A stretch of 64,000 nucleotides of DNA from an uncultured Rikenellaceae bacterium (GCA_904501625.1 CAJGBR010000001.1:1-64000), one strand, 5' to 3'; shown: positions 1 to 8,250, counted from the stretch's first letter. Numbers and translations: made by a program. Notes: generated from the letters alone by a model not told the origin.

Positions 1-34
1 ATTTTCCAATTCTTGACATTGTTGTTAATTTTAA

Positions 35-433
35 TTAGTAAACAAAGCACAGCACCTCGCCGCCAACATTTTCTTTACGAGCCTGTTTGTCGGTCATAAT
101 GCCTTTTGATGTTGATACGATGGCAATTCCGAGACCATTCAATACGCGAGGCATTTCGCTCACGCTTGCATAGCGACGGAGACCCGGACGGCTCACGCGT
201 TGCAGGTTTTTGATTGCCGACAGTTTCGATTCTGGGTGATACTTCAAAGCGACCTTGATAGTCTTGTGACCTTGTTGGTCTTCACCCATCTTGTACGCCA
301 GGATATAACCCTGTTCGTGCAGGATTCTTGCGATCTCCTGCTTCATTTTCGATGCGGGAGCTTCAACCACTTTATGGTTGGCTTTCACCGCGTTTCTAAT
401 CCGTGTTAGAAAGTCTGCAATAGGATCAGTCAT
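35..433 (-). CDS. rpsH: 30S ribosomal protein uS8
   Basis: Ribosomal protein uS8 binds the central domain of 16S rRNA and is needed for small-subunit assembly. The 132-residue length is normal for the family, and the N-terminus (MTDPIADFLTRIRNA) and C-terminus (GGEVLCFVY) are characteristic. It is the first gene of a leftward transcription unit that continues beyond the window start; only 34 bases remain after its stop. In most Bacteroidales it sits in the spc operon behind rpsN. Here no rpsN-like frame precedes it, and a strong promoter lies about 175 bases upstream (609..639). The start ATG has no Shine-Dalgarno sequence. Confidence 0.97.
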   Translation of the reverse strand: MTDPIADFLTRIRNAVKANHKVVEAPASKMKQEIARILHEQGYILAYKMGEDQQGHKTIKVALKYHPESKLSAIKNLQRVSRPGLRRYASVSEMPRVLNGLGIAIVSTSKGIMTDKQARKENVGGEVLCFVY

Positions 434-699
434 TTTGTTTATTAGTTAATTTTTAATTATTACATTTTCTGTCATAATCAACAGCATATATACTAAAAAA
501 CCACGACACAAATACACCAAGTTATCCAATCATAACTGACTGATAATCAATGTTTCGTGCAACAATCTCCGTATATAAGACCGTTGTCTTTACGCAGAAA
601 AATCCTCGCAAAGATACTATTTTTTTATAATTCCCACAATTTTTCCTCATCTTTTTTTGTAATTATTCATCACTTTTTCAATGACATAACTCTCCGAAC
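434..699 (-). other. Leader and spacer upstream of rpsH
   Basis: No coding frame is convincing in this spacer. Read leftward it is the roughly 170-base untranslated leader of rpsH. It contains a perfect five-base-pair stem with a four-base loop at 577..590 (AAGAC/GTCTT) just after the expected transcript start. A leader of this length on a ribosomal protein unit could hold an autoregulatory site, but no known uS8 binding structure was recognised. Confidence 0.5.
609..639 (-). promoter_or_regulatory. Bacteroidota-type promoter for rpsH
   Basis: On the minus strand the -7 box reads TATCTTTG (609..616) and a -33 TTG lies at 637..639, with a 20-base spacer. This matches the Bacteroidota primary sigma consensus TTG-N19/20-TAnnTTTG. 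It points at rpsH and implies the ribosomal unit starts here. Confidence 0.8.
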
Positions 700-735
700 A
701 AAAAAAGTGGACCGAATTATTCGATCCACTTTTTC
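700..735 (-). terminator. Rho-independent terminator of typA
   Basis: An inverted repeat (AAGTGGA/TCCACTT around a 13-base loop) followed by a T-run on the minus strand lies just after the typA stop codon. Confidence 0.75.
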
Positions 736-753
736 AATCCGTCAAAATTATAT

Positions 754-2553
754 TTACTTAGATTTTCTTTTACGCTCGATTTCGTCGAGGATAATCTTTC
801 TCAATCGCATATATTTCGGAGTAATCTCTACATATTCATCATCTTTTATATATTCGAGAGCCTCTTCAAGTGAAAATATTACAGCTGGAGCAATATTCAT
901 TTTTTCATCGCTACCACTTGCACGCATATTAGTCAATTTTTTAGATTTAGTCAGATTGACAACAATATCGTCTGCACGCGTACTTTCACCCACAACCTGT
1001 CCCGCATAGATTTCATCTCCAGGATTAACAAAGAAACGACCTCGATCCTGCAACTTATTTATGGCATAAGCATAAGCCTGACCTGTCTCCATTGCGATAA
1101 GCGAGCCATTTATACGAGTCTCCATATCACCTCGGTATGGTTCAAAGTCCTTCAGTCTATGAGACATCACTGCCTCACCCGCAGTGGCGGTCAACAGGTT
1201 GCTTCTCAATCCGATAGTACCACGCGATGGTATTTCAAACTCAAGTCTGACACGATCACCAACAGAGTGCATACTCAAGAGTGAGCCCTTTCTCTTTGTC
1301 ACCATTTCGATTGCTTTTCCCGAATACTCCTCAGGCAAGTCAATAGTCATCTCTTCGATTGGCTCGCAATCCTGACCATTAACATTCTTTATAATTACAC
1401 GAGGTTGCCCCACCTGCAGTTCATAACCTTCACGACGCATTGTTTCAATCAACACGCTCAAGTGAAGAATACCTCGACCATAAACCGTAAAGCTATCTGC
1501 ACTCTCAGCCTGTTCGACCTTCAAAGCGAGATTCTTTTCCAACTCACGATCAAGACGCTCTTTCAGGTGGCGAGATGTCACGAATTTTCCATCTTTACCA
1601 AAGAATGGTGAATCATTGATTGTAAAGAGCATACTCATCGTCGGTTCGTCAATTGCAATCGGATCGAGTGGCTCGGGATTCTCGTAATCGGCAACTGTAT
1701 CACCAATCTCAAAACCTTCTATTCCGACCAAAGCACAGATTTCGCCACACTGCACCTCATCGACCTTAACTTTAGACAATCCCTGAAATACCATCAAATC
1801 TTTAATTCTGGTCTTGACCATAGTTTCGCCGTCGCGTTTTGCCAGAGTACAGAACATTCCGTTTTTCAATGTACCACGACTGAGTTTACCTACTGCGATT
1901 CGACCGACGTAGGAAGAATACTCCAATGATGTGATCAACAATTGAGGTGTACCTTCGACCACCTTTGGTGCAGGAATCTCCTCAATAATAGCATCAAGCA
2001 ACGGAGTAATATCTGATGTTGGAGTCTTCCAATCCTTTGACATCCAACCCTGTTTTGCACTGCCATAGAGTGTCGTAAAGTCAAGTTGATCCTCATTTGC
2101 ATCAAGGGCAAACATCAAATCAAACACCTCTTCGTGTACATTATCGGGACGACAATTTTGTTTGTCTACCTTATTAATAACGACAATAGGTTTCTTACCC
2201 ATTGACAACGCCTTCTGCAGAACGAATCGTGTCTGTGGCATTGTTCCCTCGAAAGCATCAACCAACAATAAGACTCCGTCCACCATATTCAACACACGTT
2301 CAACTTCGCCACCGAAATCCGAGTGTCCCGGAGTGTCTATAATGTTAATCTTATAATCTTTATAAATTACCGATACATTTTTGGCAAGAATAGTTATACC
2401 GCGTTCACGTTCGATGTCATTATTATCCATAATGAGTTCACCCGCCTTATCTGGATCTCTAAACAATTTTCCTTGCAGTATCATCTTATCCACGAGCGTA
2501 GTTTTACCGTGGTCTACGTGAGCAATAATTGCGATATTACGAATTTTTTGCAT
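754..2553 (-). CDS. typA: Ribosome-associated translational GTPase TypA/BipA
   Basis: TypA/BipA is a translational GTPase of the EF-G/LepA class that acts on ribosomes during stress and at low temperature. The 599-residue length is normal. GTPase motifs are visible: G1 HVDHGKTT near residue 17, G3 DTPGH near 73 and G4 NKVDK near 127. A characteristic C-terminal domain ends in a lysine/arginine-rich tail. The gene stands alone between a terminator on one side and a -7 box TAAATTTG (minus strand, 2579..2586) on the other, so it is probably monocistronic. There is no Shine-Dalgarno sequence. Confidence 0.97.
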   Translation of the reverse strand: MQKIRNIAIIAHVDHGKTTLVDKMILQGKLFRDPDKAGELIMDNNDIERERGITILAKNVSVIYKDYKINIIDTPGHSDFGGEVERVLNMVDGVLLLVDAFEGTMPQTRFVLQKALSMGKKPIVVINKVDKQNCRPDNVHEEVFDLMFALDANEDQLDFTTLYGSAKQGWMSKDWKTPTSDITPLLDAIIEEIPAPKVVEGTPQLLITSLEYSSYVGRIAVGKLSRGTLKNGMFCTLAKRDGETMVKTRIKDLMVFQGLSKVKVDEVQCGEICALVGIEGFEIGDTVADYENPEPLDPIAIDEPTMSMLFTINDSPFFGKDGKFVTSRHLKERLDRELEKNLALKVEQAESADSFTVYGRGILHLSVLIETMRREGYELQVGQPRVIIKNVNGQDCEPIEEMTIDLPEEYSGKAIEMVTKRKGSLLSMHSVGDRVRLEFEIPSRGTIGLRSNLLTATAGEAVMSHRLKDFEPYRGDMETRINGSLIAMETGQAYAYAINKLQDRGRFFVNPGDEIYAGQVVGESTRADDIVVNLTKSKKLTNMRASGSDEKMNIAPAVIFSLEEALEYIKDDEYVEITPKYMRLRKIILDEIERKRKSK

Positions 2554-2676
2554 TTTATCTCTTTTGATTTTAAGCGCGCAAATTTACGACTTTTTTTAGC
2601 AAATTTTAACTCATTGGCAAAAATTTTGCAAAATATCAAAAACATATATACAACATTATTTCAAAAACACAACATT

Positions 2677-3153
2677 ATGAAATACAAAATACTCGCAACG
2701 ATTTCAACTACGGCATTGCTATTTATCCTATTAGTATCCTACGATTCAGTTCCTCAGCAGTCTCCATCACAGATTGTACGACAACAACGACGCACCCTAA
2801 GAGCCGAAGCACGTCAAGAAAGATATGCTCAGGAAACTCGCTATATTGACTCGCTGATTCAATCCCGCAATTGGCAATTTACGCCCACTAGCATATCTCA
2901 GTTTACAGGTCCTACGCAGTCGATATTCCGCAACTATTACATTGACGTGTGGGATAACTACATTCGAGTATACCTACCTTATTATAAAGGATACATAAAT
3001 CAATATCTGACAATTCTGAATTTTGACATTCTCTCACCTCACGACTACACCATTGAGAAAATTCAGGACGGCTGGCACATCACCTTTTCCGGAACCGATT
3101 TTACGGGTAACACCTACACATTTGTGTTCGACATTTCGACTCCGAGTGGCTAA
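2677..3153 (+). CDS. DUF4251-family exported protein
   Basis: A protein of 158 residues with an N-terminal hydrophobic segment (residues about 5-22) that looks like a signal peptide or membrane anchor, although no clear lipobox cysteine is present. The body, with IDSLIQSRNWQFTP and a YY-rich strand region followed by LNFD and GWHITFSG, resembles the DUF4251 family, which is common and functionally uncharacterised in gut Bacteroidales. The ATG at 2677 was chosen because upstream in-frame sequence overlaps the typA promoter and would bury the signal peptide. It stands alone, transcribed divergently from typA. Family assignment is from memory of the motif pattern; function is unknown. Confidence 0.7.
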   Translation: MKYKILATISTTALLFILLVSYDSVPQQSPSQIVRQQRRTLRAEARQERYAQETRYIDSLIQSRNWQFTPTSISQFTGPTQSIFRNYYIDVWDNYIRVYLPYYKGYINQYLTILNFDILSPHDYTIEKIQDGWHITFSGTDFTGNTYTFVFDISTPSG

Positions 3154-3155
3154 GT

Positions 3156-3169
3156 GAATCTCGAGATTC
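3156..3169. repeat. Perfect 14-base palindrome
   Basis: The sequence GAATCTCGAGATTC is a perfect palindrome, placed three bases after the stop codon of the DUF4251 gene. It has no T-run after it and so does not look like a terminator. It could be a DNA-protein site or chance. Confidence 0.4.
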
Positions 3170-3225
3170 GTTCTGCCTTCTACAACTCAGTCAGTTACTC
3201 GGGCAGTATAAATTAGTCTAAACAA

Positions 3226-3252
3226 GTAGCAAAAAAGAGTCATTTCGTAGCA
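3226..3252 (+). promoter_or_regulatory. Direct repeat pair with 21-base period before the L,D-transpeptidase gene
   Basis: The hexamer GTAGCA occurs at 3226..3231 and again at 3247..3252, exactly 21 bases apart, about two helical turns. The second copy abuts a weak -7-like box (GATTTTTG, 3254..3261). Two direct repeats on one DNA face beside a promoter resemble sites for LytTR-type response regulators, but this is inference. Confidence 0.4.
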
Positions 3253-3260
3253 CGATTTTT

Positions 3261-3290
3261 GCATCGAATTAATTGTAAAAAGTTCGATGC
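3261..3290 (+). repeat. Eight-base inverted repeat abutting the start codon
   Basis: GCATCGAA (3261..3268) and TTCGATGC (3283..3290) are perfect inverted repeats around a 14-base loop, ending three bases before the ATG of the L,D-transpeptidase gene. If transcription starts upstream of it, the stem would sit against the start codon. Confidence 0.5.
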
Positions 3291-3293
3291 ATT

Positions 3294-4208
3294 ATGAAAA
3301 AGATAATCATTTTTTCACTGCTGGGAGCAATGTTTTATCTCTCAGGTGAAGCTATAAAATCACGACGAGCGCTATTTTATGACAGATACACACTGGCTGA
3401 CGACTATATATACAGAAACGAAAATCGCCGTATTCAAATTGAGAAGATTGACTCGGTGATTGAACTCATAATGAGATTTTCCGCAAGCAATTCGACACTT
3501 GCCGCTATTGATAACTACAAAAACAAAAACGGCATTGCAGCACTTGTATCAGATTTCTGTGTAGACAGACACAATGCTATTCAAGACCGATTCGGCACAC
3601 TGCGACATCAGTCTGCTCCGCTTTACAGAACCACATCAAGTTCCAATCCCGAAAGGTATGTTCGTGATGGCACACTCGTCGGTATTATCAACAACGATTC
3701 AACGGATTTCACACTCATTGAAATCTCAACCATAAACGGCAGGTGGTTTGTTCCGAAACGTTACATCAGACAACTATCTACCGACAAGTTTAGGAAAGTC
3801 ATAGTCGTAGACCGAAAATTCCAGAACATTGCAATTTGTGAGCATAGTGATTCAGGCTGGTGGCTTCGGGCAGTCAATCCTGCCACAACAGGACTTGAAC
3901 GAGCTCCTTACAAGCGAGCCACACCTTTGGGCATATTTTTAGTACAAAACAAACTGCGAAAAATGTCATTTTTAAAGGACGGCAGTTCTACAATTGCAGG
4001 ATTTTCACCCTACGCCAGCAGATTCTCCGGAGGTGCTTACATTCACGGTATACCAACAAACTTTCCGGCACAAAACATCATAGAATGGAGTCACTCGCTG
4101 GGCACTACTCCGCGATCACATATGTGTGTACGCTGTGCAACCTCTCTCGCCAAATGGATATACGATTGGGCAGACTGCGACTCTACAATCGTAGCCGTTA
4201 TCGAATAA
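3294..4208 (+). CDS. L,D-transpeptidase-like (YkuD fold) protein
   Basis: A protein of 304 residues beginning with a hydrophobic segment (residues 4-19), so probably exported to the periplasm. The C-terminal part resembles the YkuD L,D-transpeptidase catalytic domain, which makes peptidoglycan cross-links or anchors proteins with an active-site cysteine. IHG lies near residue 251, followed by SHMCVRC near 277, equivalent to the usual S-x-G-C-x-R. The glycine before the catalytic cysteine is methionine here, and a second cysteine follows. Region 206-222 (ATPLGIFLVQNK) fits the domain's TPxG start. The gene ends 15 bases from the convergent aminotransferase gene. YkuD assignment is fairly secure; activity is less so. 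Confidence 0.75.
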   Translation: MKKIIIFSLLGAMFYLSGEAIKSRRALFYDRYTLADDYIYRNENRRIQIEKIDSVIELIMRFSASNSTLAAIDNYKNKNGIAALVSDFCVDRHNAIQDRFGTLRHQSAPLYRTTSSSNPERYVRDGTLVGIINNDSTDFTLIEISTINGRWFVPKRYIRQLSTDKFRKVIVVDRKFQNIAICEHSDSGWWLRAVNPATTGLERAPYKRATPLGIFLVQNKLRKMSFLKDGSSTIAGFSPYASRFSGGAYIHGIPTNFPAQNIIEWSHSLGTTPRSHMCVRCATSLAKWIYDWADCDSTIVAVIE

Positions 4209-4223
4209 CAACACAAAACAATC

Positions 4224-5408
4224 TTATAATTCTGAAAGTATCGAAATAAACTCGTCACACACCGAATCAATCTCCTCAGATGTTATTGTCAGTGAAGGAG
4301 ATATCCTCATAGACTCGGGTGCAAACAAATATGATTCTGTCAACATTCCTGCATCTGTCAACTTTTTAACCACTCGATTGCACATCTCCACACTGCCCCA
4401 ATCCAGAGCAAGCAATAATCCCACTCGACGTATCTCTTTCAAACCTTTGATATTTTTCAATCTCTGCACAAACTGTTCACCTTTTTCGTCAGCCTTCAGA
4501 TGCAACCCACTCTCGAGAAGATATTCAAATGATGCCAACCCCGCAGCACAACACACAGGGTGTCCGCCAAAGGTTGTAATATGACCCAACACCGGATTAC
4601 GTTTCAGACAATCCATTATCTCTGACGAAGATACAAATGCACCCAACGGCATTCCTCCCCCTAAAGCCTTTGCAAGACACATAACATCGGGAACAACTCC
4701 AACTCTCTGCCAACCCCATAAATTTCCTGTACGACCAAAAGCCGTCTGCACTTCATCATAAATCAGCAGTGCTCCAACTTCGGTACATCTTGCTCTCAAA
4801 GCACGAATCCATTCCTCCGAAGGCACCCTGACTCCACCCTCACCCTGAATTGGCTCAATCAAAACCGCAGCCGTACGAGTGGTTATATATTGCAAATCCT
4901 CTATCGAGTCATATCTTATCTGACGCACATCAGGCAATAACGGACGGAATGCCTCTCTGAAAGTTTCGCCACCCATCATACTGATTGCTCCGTGGGTCGA
5001 TCCGTGATAGGCATTGCGACAAGATATCAACTCCGAACGACCAGTCCATCTCTTAGAAAGTTTCAATGCACCTTCTATAGCCTCGCTACCAGAATTAACA
5101 AAATAGACTGTCGACAATTTTTCTGGTAGCTCATTTGCCAAGGCAACGGCATATTTCACCTGAGGAGATTCAATAACCTCTCCGTAAACCATCACGTGCA
5201 TATATTTTTGAGCCTGCTGACAAACTGCATCAATCACCTTTTTATTTGCGTGTCCCGTATTGCACACAGTCACCCCAGATATCAGGTCGGTATATTTCTT
5301 GCCATCAGGTCCATAAAAATATATCCCCTCGGCACGTTCCACCTCCATCATCAATGGCATATCAGATGTCTGACCTACGTGGGTCAAAAACAGATCTTTC
5401 ATTCTCAT
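4224..5408 (-). CDS. Class III PLP-dependent aminotransferase
   Basis: A fold-type I pyridoxal-phosphate aminotransferase of class III (acetylornithine/ornithine/GABA group), here 394 residues. Visible are VNSGSEAIEGALKL for cofactor phosphate binding, EPIQGEGGVRVP, LIYDEVQTAFGRTG, and CLAKALGGGMPLGA with the cofactor lysine. The ATG at 5408 overlaps the stop of the upstream methyltransferase gene in an ATGA arrangement; a longer frame to 5465 exists but would run deep into that gene. It is the last gene of the cvpA-rsgA-trmH operon. Bacteroidales homologues are annotated only as aspartate aminotransferase family; the substrate cannot be read from sequence. Confidence 0.88.
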   Translation of the reverse strand: MRMKDLFLTHVGQTSDMPLMMEVERAEGIYFYGPDGKKYTDLISGVTVCNTGHANKKVIDAVCQQAQKYMHVMVYGEVIESPQVKYAVALANELPEKLSTVYFVNSGSEAIEGALKLSKRWTGRSELISCRNAYHGSTHGAISMMGGETFREAFRPLLPDVRQIRYDSIEDLQYITTRTAAVLIEPIQGEGGVRVPSEEWIRALRARCTEVGALLIYDEVQTAFGRTGNLWGWQRVGVVPDVMCLAKALGGGMPLGAFVSSSEIMDCLKRNPVLGHITTFGGHPVCCAAGLASFEYLLESGLHLKADEKGEQFVQRLKNIKGLKEIRRVGLLLALDWGSVEMCNRVVKKLTDAGMLTESYLFAPESMRISPSLTITSEEIDSVCDEFISILSEL

Positions 5409-6088
5409 TTTCCGAATCTCCTTTCCAAAATTTTTTGCGAATCCTGAATACTTCCGCACATCCATCTAAATAGTATCTTCATCTGTTCACTTTGGCTCAA
5501 TCTCCAATCAACATCAGAGGCTCTGAGTTTTTCCAGCAGTCGCTGCATTACGATTGCGGCACAAACCGACACATTCAGACTCTCTACAAAACCGAACATT
5601 GGGATTTTCAAAAACTCATCAGCCTGACGCACCACATCATCAGAAATACCTGCGTGTTCGGTACCAAAAAATACAGCAAACTTTCCACGAGTTACATCAA
5701 ATGTTTCCGGAGTCAGATCACCTTCGTGTGGCGTAGTTGCAACGATGCGGTATCCCGCACGCTTCAAATCTCCAATAACAGCACTCGTAGAACCTCCCTC
5801 ATAAGCCCTGTAACGATACAGATCGATCCATTTGTCTGTTCCACGCACGATTTTCGTATTCGGATCAAAACGTGTCAATGTCTCAACTGTATATATATCC
5901 TGCAACCCGAAAGCCTCAGCTGTTCTGACTACAGCACTCGCATTCTGAGGATGAAACGTATTCTCAAGACATATAGTCATATATCTGGTACGCTGCGACA
6001 CGACCTGACACATTCGTTCGAATCGTTCAGCCAACATAAACGACTCAAGGTACTCGATTTTCTCCTCAACGTCGATATTTTCCACCAT
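5405..6088 (-). CDS. SpoU/TrmH-family tRNA or rRNA 2'-O-methyltransferase
   Basis: A SPOUT-class methyltransferase of 227 residues that uses S-adenosylmethionine to methylate ribose 2'-hydroxyls, probably G18 of tRNA (TrmH type). The family motifs are in order: NTFHPQNASAVVRTAEAFG (motif 1, near residue 42), FFGTEHAGIS (motif 2, near 139) and PMFGFVESLNVSVCAAI (motif 3, near 158), which form the trefoil-knot cofactor site. It overlaps rsgA upstream by 23 bases and the aminotransferase downstream by four. Specificity for tRNA rather than rRNA is inferred from the TrmH-like N-terminus. Confidence 0.88.
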   Translation of the reverse strand: MVENIDVEEKIEYLESFMLAERFERMCQVVSQRTRYMTICLENTFHPQNASAVVRTAEAFGLQDIYTVETLTRFDPNTKIVRGTDKWIDLYRYRAYEGGSTSAVIGDLKRAGYRIVATTPHEGDLTPETFDVTRGKFAVFFGTEHAGISDDVVRQADEFLKIPMFGFVESLNVSVCAAIVMQRLLEKLRASDVDWRLSQSEQMKILFRWMCGSIQDSQKILERRFGK

Positions 6089-7004
6089 CGTCCAGCAATT
6101 TTAGGTAACTGATATATCTTGAATATGGGATCTCCTCAGCTTCAACAGCGCACTTTACAGCACAACCTGGCTCGTGTGTATGCGAACAATTTCCATACTG
6201 ACACCCCTCTGATGCACGGAATATCTCGGGGAAGTAGTGACCTATCTCATCTGTAGCAATGTCAACTACACCGAATCCTTTTATCCCCGGAGTATCTACA
6301 AGGTAGCCTCCACCGGACAAGGGATACATCTCTGAGAATGTCGTAGTATGTTTCCCACGATTATTCACATCTGAAATCTCACCCGTACGAGGGGTAAACC
6401 CTGGTATCAGGGATCCAATCAAAGTTGATTTTCCAACGCCTGAATTACCCGTAAACAACGACACCTTATCCGACAACATCTCGTTCAGTTGCTCCAGACC
6501 GATTCTCTCCGTAGCTGAAACCTCCAGAACCTGATACCCTATTTTATTATAGGTATAAACAAAATCCTGACGCATCTGTTCCAGAATTTCATCTTTATAC
6601 AAATCGGATTTATTCAGTATAATAATAGGTGGAACATTATAGGCCTCTGCCGTAACCAACAATCTATCGATAAATTCTCGACTTGTCGGAGGTCTGTCTA
6701 GAGTTACGATGATAAACACTTGATCAAGATTGGCAGCAATAATATGCGACTCCTTTGAAAGATTCGATGCTCGACGTATAATATAATTACGACGCGGAAC
6801 AATATCTACAATTACTCTCTGTCCTGTCGCATCAATTTCATACTCAACCCAATCTCCTACGGCAACAGGATTGGTAGTTCTGATCTCTCTCAAACGAATT
6901 TTCCCTTTGATTCGACACTCAACCCACTCACCCTGAGCATCAACAACCGTATAGATATTACCAACAGATTTAACAACCAGCCCTCTGTGCAGATTACTTG
7001 CCAT
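6066..7004 (-). CDS. rsgA: Ribosome small-subunit-dependent GTPase A
   Basis: RsgA is a circularly permuted GTPase that tests and releases maturing 30S subunits. The 312-residue protein has an OB-fold N-terminus, G4 NKSDLY near residue 120, then G1 GNSGVGKST near 194 and G3 DTPGIKGF near 239. A C-terminal zinc finger has C at about 268 and 273 plus SHTHEPGC. The permuted order G4-G1-G3 is diagnostic. It overlaps the cvpA gene by 11 bases, and an AAGGA that could act as a weak Shine-Dalgarno lies six bases before its ATG, within cvpA. Confidence 0.96.
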   Translation of the reverse strand: MASNLHRGLVVKSVGNIYTVVDAQGEWVECRIKGKIRLREIRTTNPVAVGDWVEYEIDATGQRVIVDIVPRRNYIIRRASNLSKESHIIAANLDQVFIIVTLDRPPTSREFIDRLLVTAEAYNVPPIIILNKSDLYKDEILEQMRQDFVYTYNKIGYQVLEVSATERIGLEQLNEMLSDKVSLFTGNSGVGKSTLIGSLIPGFTPRTGEISDVNNRGKHTTTFSEMYPLSGGGYLVDTPGIKGFGVVDIATDEIGHYFPEIFRASEGCQYGNCSHTHEPGCAVKCAVEAEEIPYSRYISYLKLLDDGGKYRR

Positions 7005-7485
7005 TTTTATCCTTGTTTAAATCCAACAGATATGGGAATACGACTGACGAAACCTTCTCAATCGGTCGATATAATTTTGCATCATCAAGTTTTGACTGCT
7101 CAACACACTTGGTATTTCTATTTACCAAATCAAAACCCATAATCAGAACACTCAACAAAAGGCTCATTTTTATAAGTGCCAATACGACGCCCCCCAGTTT
7201 ATTTATTATTGAGAGTCCAACACAATCAAAAAGTTTTCCGAGCAATTTTCCGAGCAACCCTACTGCCACAATAACGACCAAAACTACCACAAGAAAACCT
7301 ACAACCTGACAAATTGCCTCAGGTGCATTCAACCACGCACCGACTTGTGCTGCATATTTGAAGGCCAACCACACTCCCAACAGCAATCCGGCAATACCAC
7401 CAAGCTGTGCAATAATACCATCTTTGTATCCAACCACAATTGCCCACAACAGCGGCACAATCAAAATTATATCAATCCAATTCAT
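6994..7485 (-). CDS. CvpA-family inner-membrane protein
   Basis: A 163-residue protein with about four hydrophobic membrane segments (roughly residues 5-20, 28-45, 58-80 and 100-123), resembling the CvpA/colicin V production family. The opening MNWIDIILIVPLLWAIVVGYKDG is typical of Bacteroidales members. The role in this phylum is unknown; E. coli CvpA is linked to purine-locus expression and bile tolerance. It is the first gene of the overlapping operon cvpA-rsgA-trmH-aminotransferase and is divergent from rpsF. Confidence 0.8.
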   Translation of the reverse strand: MNWIDIILIVPLLWAIVVGYKDGIIAQLGGIAGLLLGVWLAFKYAAQVGAWLNAPEAICQVVGFLVVVLVVIVAVGLLGKLLGKLFDCVGLSIINKLGGVVLALIKMSLLLSVLIMGFDLVNRNTKCVEQSKLDDAKLYRPIEKVSSVVFPYLLDLNKDKNGK

Positions 7486-7553
7486 ATTATCTGATTATTA
7501 CGTTCGTGCAAAATTATTAATTATTCTACAAAATAAATAAATTGTTCAAAAAA

Positions 7554-7584
7554 TTTGAGAATTTAAAAAAAGGAATTACCTTTG
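7554..7584 (+). promoter_or_regulatory. Promoter of rpsF-rpsR-rplI
   Basis: A -33 TTTG (7554..7557), a 19-base spacer and a -7 box TACCTTTG (7577..7584) match the Bacteroidota consensus and precede rpsF by about 45 bases. Confidence 0.85.
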
Positions 7585-7628
7585 CGACGCTTTTTGCATT
7601 AAAGTGTTTAACAAAATTTAACTTATTT

Positions 7629-7973
7629 ATGAATCGTTACGAAACCGTTTTCATTGCCACACCCGTTTTATCGGATGCTCAGTTGAAGGAACTGTTTGGC
7701 AAATTCCGCGGTGTCATCACCGAAAACGGCGGTCAAATCGTTAATGAAGAGGAATGGGGTTTGAAAAATCTCGCTTATCCGATTCAAAAGAAGACCACCG
7801 GTTATTACTTCCTTCTCGAATTCAGCGCAGAAGGAGATATCGTTAACAAACTCGAAACTGCTTACCGTCGCGACGAACGCATCATTCGTTTCTTGACTTT
7901 CAGACTCGACAAGTACGCTATCGAATATGCTGAAAAACGTAAAAATCAACTTAACAAAAAAAAGGAGGAATAA
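7629..7973 (+). CDS. rpsF: 30S ribosomal protein bS6
   Basis: bS6 pairs with bS18 on the platform of the 30S subunit. The 114-residue protein begins MNRYETVFIATPVLSD, the family signature, and ends in a lysine/glutamate-rich tail. The ATG at 7629 was chosen over an upstream in-frame start because it gives the normal length and lies after the promoter. There is no Shine-Dalgarno sequence before it, in contrast to the next two genes. The last codons of the gene contain the Shine-Dalgarno of rpsR. Confidence 0.97.
   Translation: MNRYETVFIATPVLSDAQLKELFGKFRGVITENGGQIVNEEEWGLKNLAYPIQKKTTGYYFLLEFSAEGDIVNKLETAYRRDERIIRFLTFRLDKYAIEYAEKRKNQLNKKKEE
7963..7968 (+). promoter_or_regulatory. Strong Shine-Dalgarno site of rpsR
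   Basis: AGGAGG lies eight bases before the rpsR ATG, inside the last codons of rpsF. Such a perfect site is exceptional here: nearly all other genes in the window lack one. Confidence 0.85.
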
Positions 7974-7976
7974 TCC

Positions 7977-8246
7977 ATGTCAACAGTATCTCAAGAAATC
8001 AGATATCTTAATCCTCCTACAGTAGAGGTTAAGAAGAAAAAATACTGCCGTTTCAAAAAGAGTGGTATTAAGTATATCGACTACAAGGATCCTGAATTCC
8101 TGAAAAAGTTCTTGAACGAACAAGGTAAAATTTTACCTCGACGTCTCACTGGAACTTCACAAAAATACCAAAAGAAAGTGGCTCAAGCTGTTAAACGTGC
8201 TCGTCACCTTGCGTTGCTGCCATTTGTAACCGATATGTTGAAATAA
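7977..8246 (+). CDS. rpsR: 30S ribosomal protein bS18
   Basis: bS18 forms a heterodimer with bS6 next to the 3' end of 16S rRNA. The 89-residue protein carries the family pattern KKKYCRFKKSGIKYIDYKD and a C-terminal AVKRARHLALLPFV. It starts three bases after the rpsF stop. In Bacteroidota ribosomes bS6, bS18 and bS21 are reported to form the pocket that hides the anti-Shine-Dalgarno, which makes the strong Shine-Dalgarno on this gene notable. Confidence 0.97.
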   Translation: MSTVSQEIRYLNPPTVEVKKKKYCRFKKSGIKYIDYKDPEFLKKFLNEQGKILPRRLTGTSQKYQKKVAQAVKRARHLALLPFVTDMLK

Positions 8247-8250
8247 TTGC

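Noticed and set aside
557..1009. 150-codon open frame on the plus strand antisense to typA and the spacer
   Set aside because: It lies opposite typA and its terminator, has no recognisable protein pattern, and typA's own motifs fully explain the minus strand.
5409..5465. Longer start for the class III aminotransferase
   Set aside because: It would read through the end of the methyltransferase gene; the ATGA overlap at 5405..5408 is the more typical arrangement.
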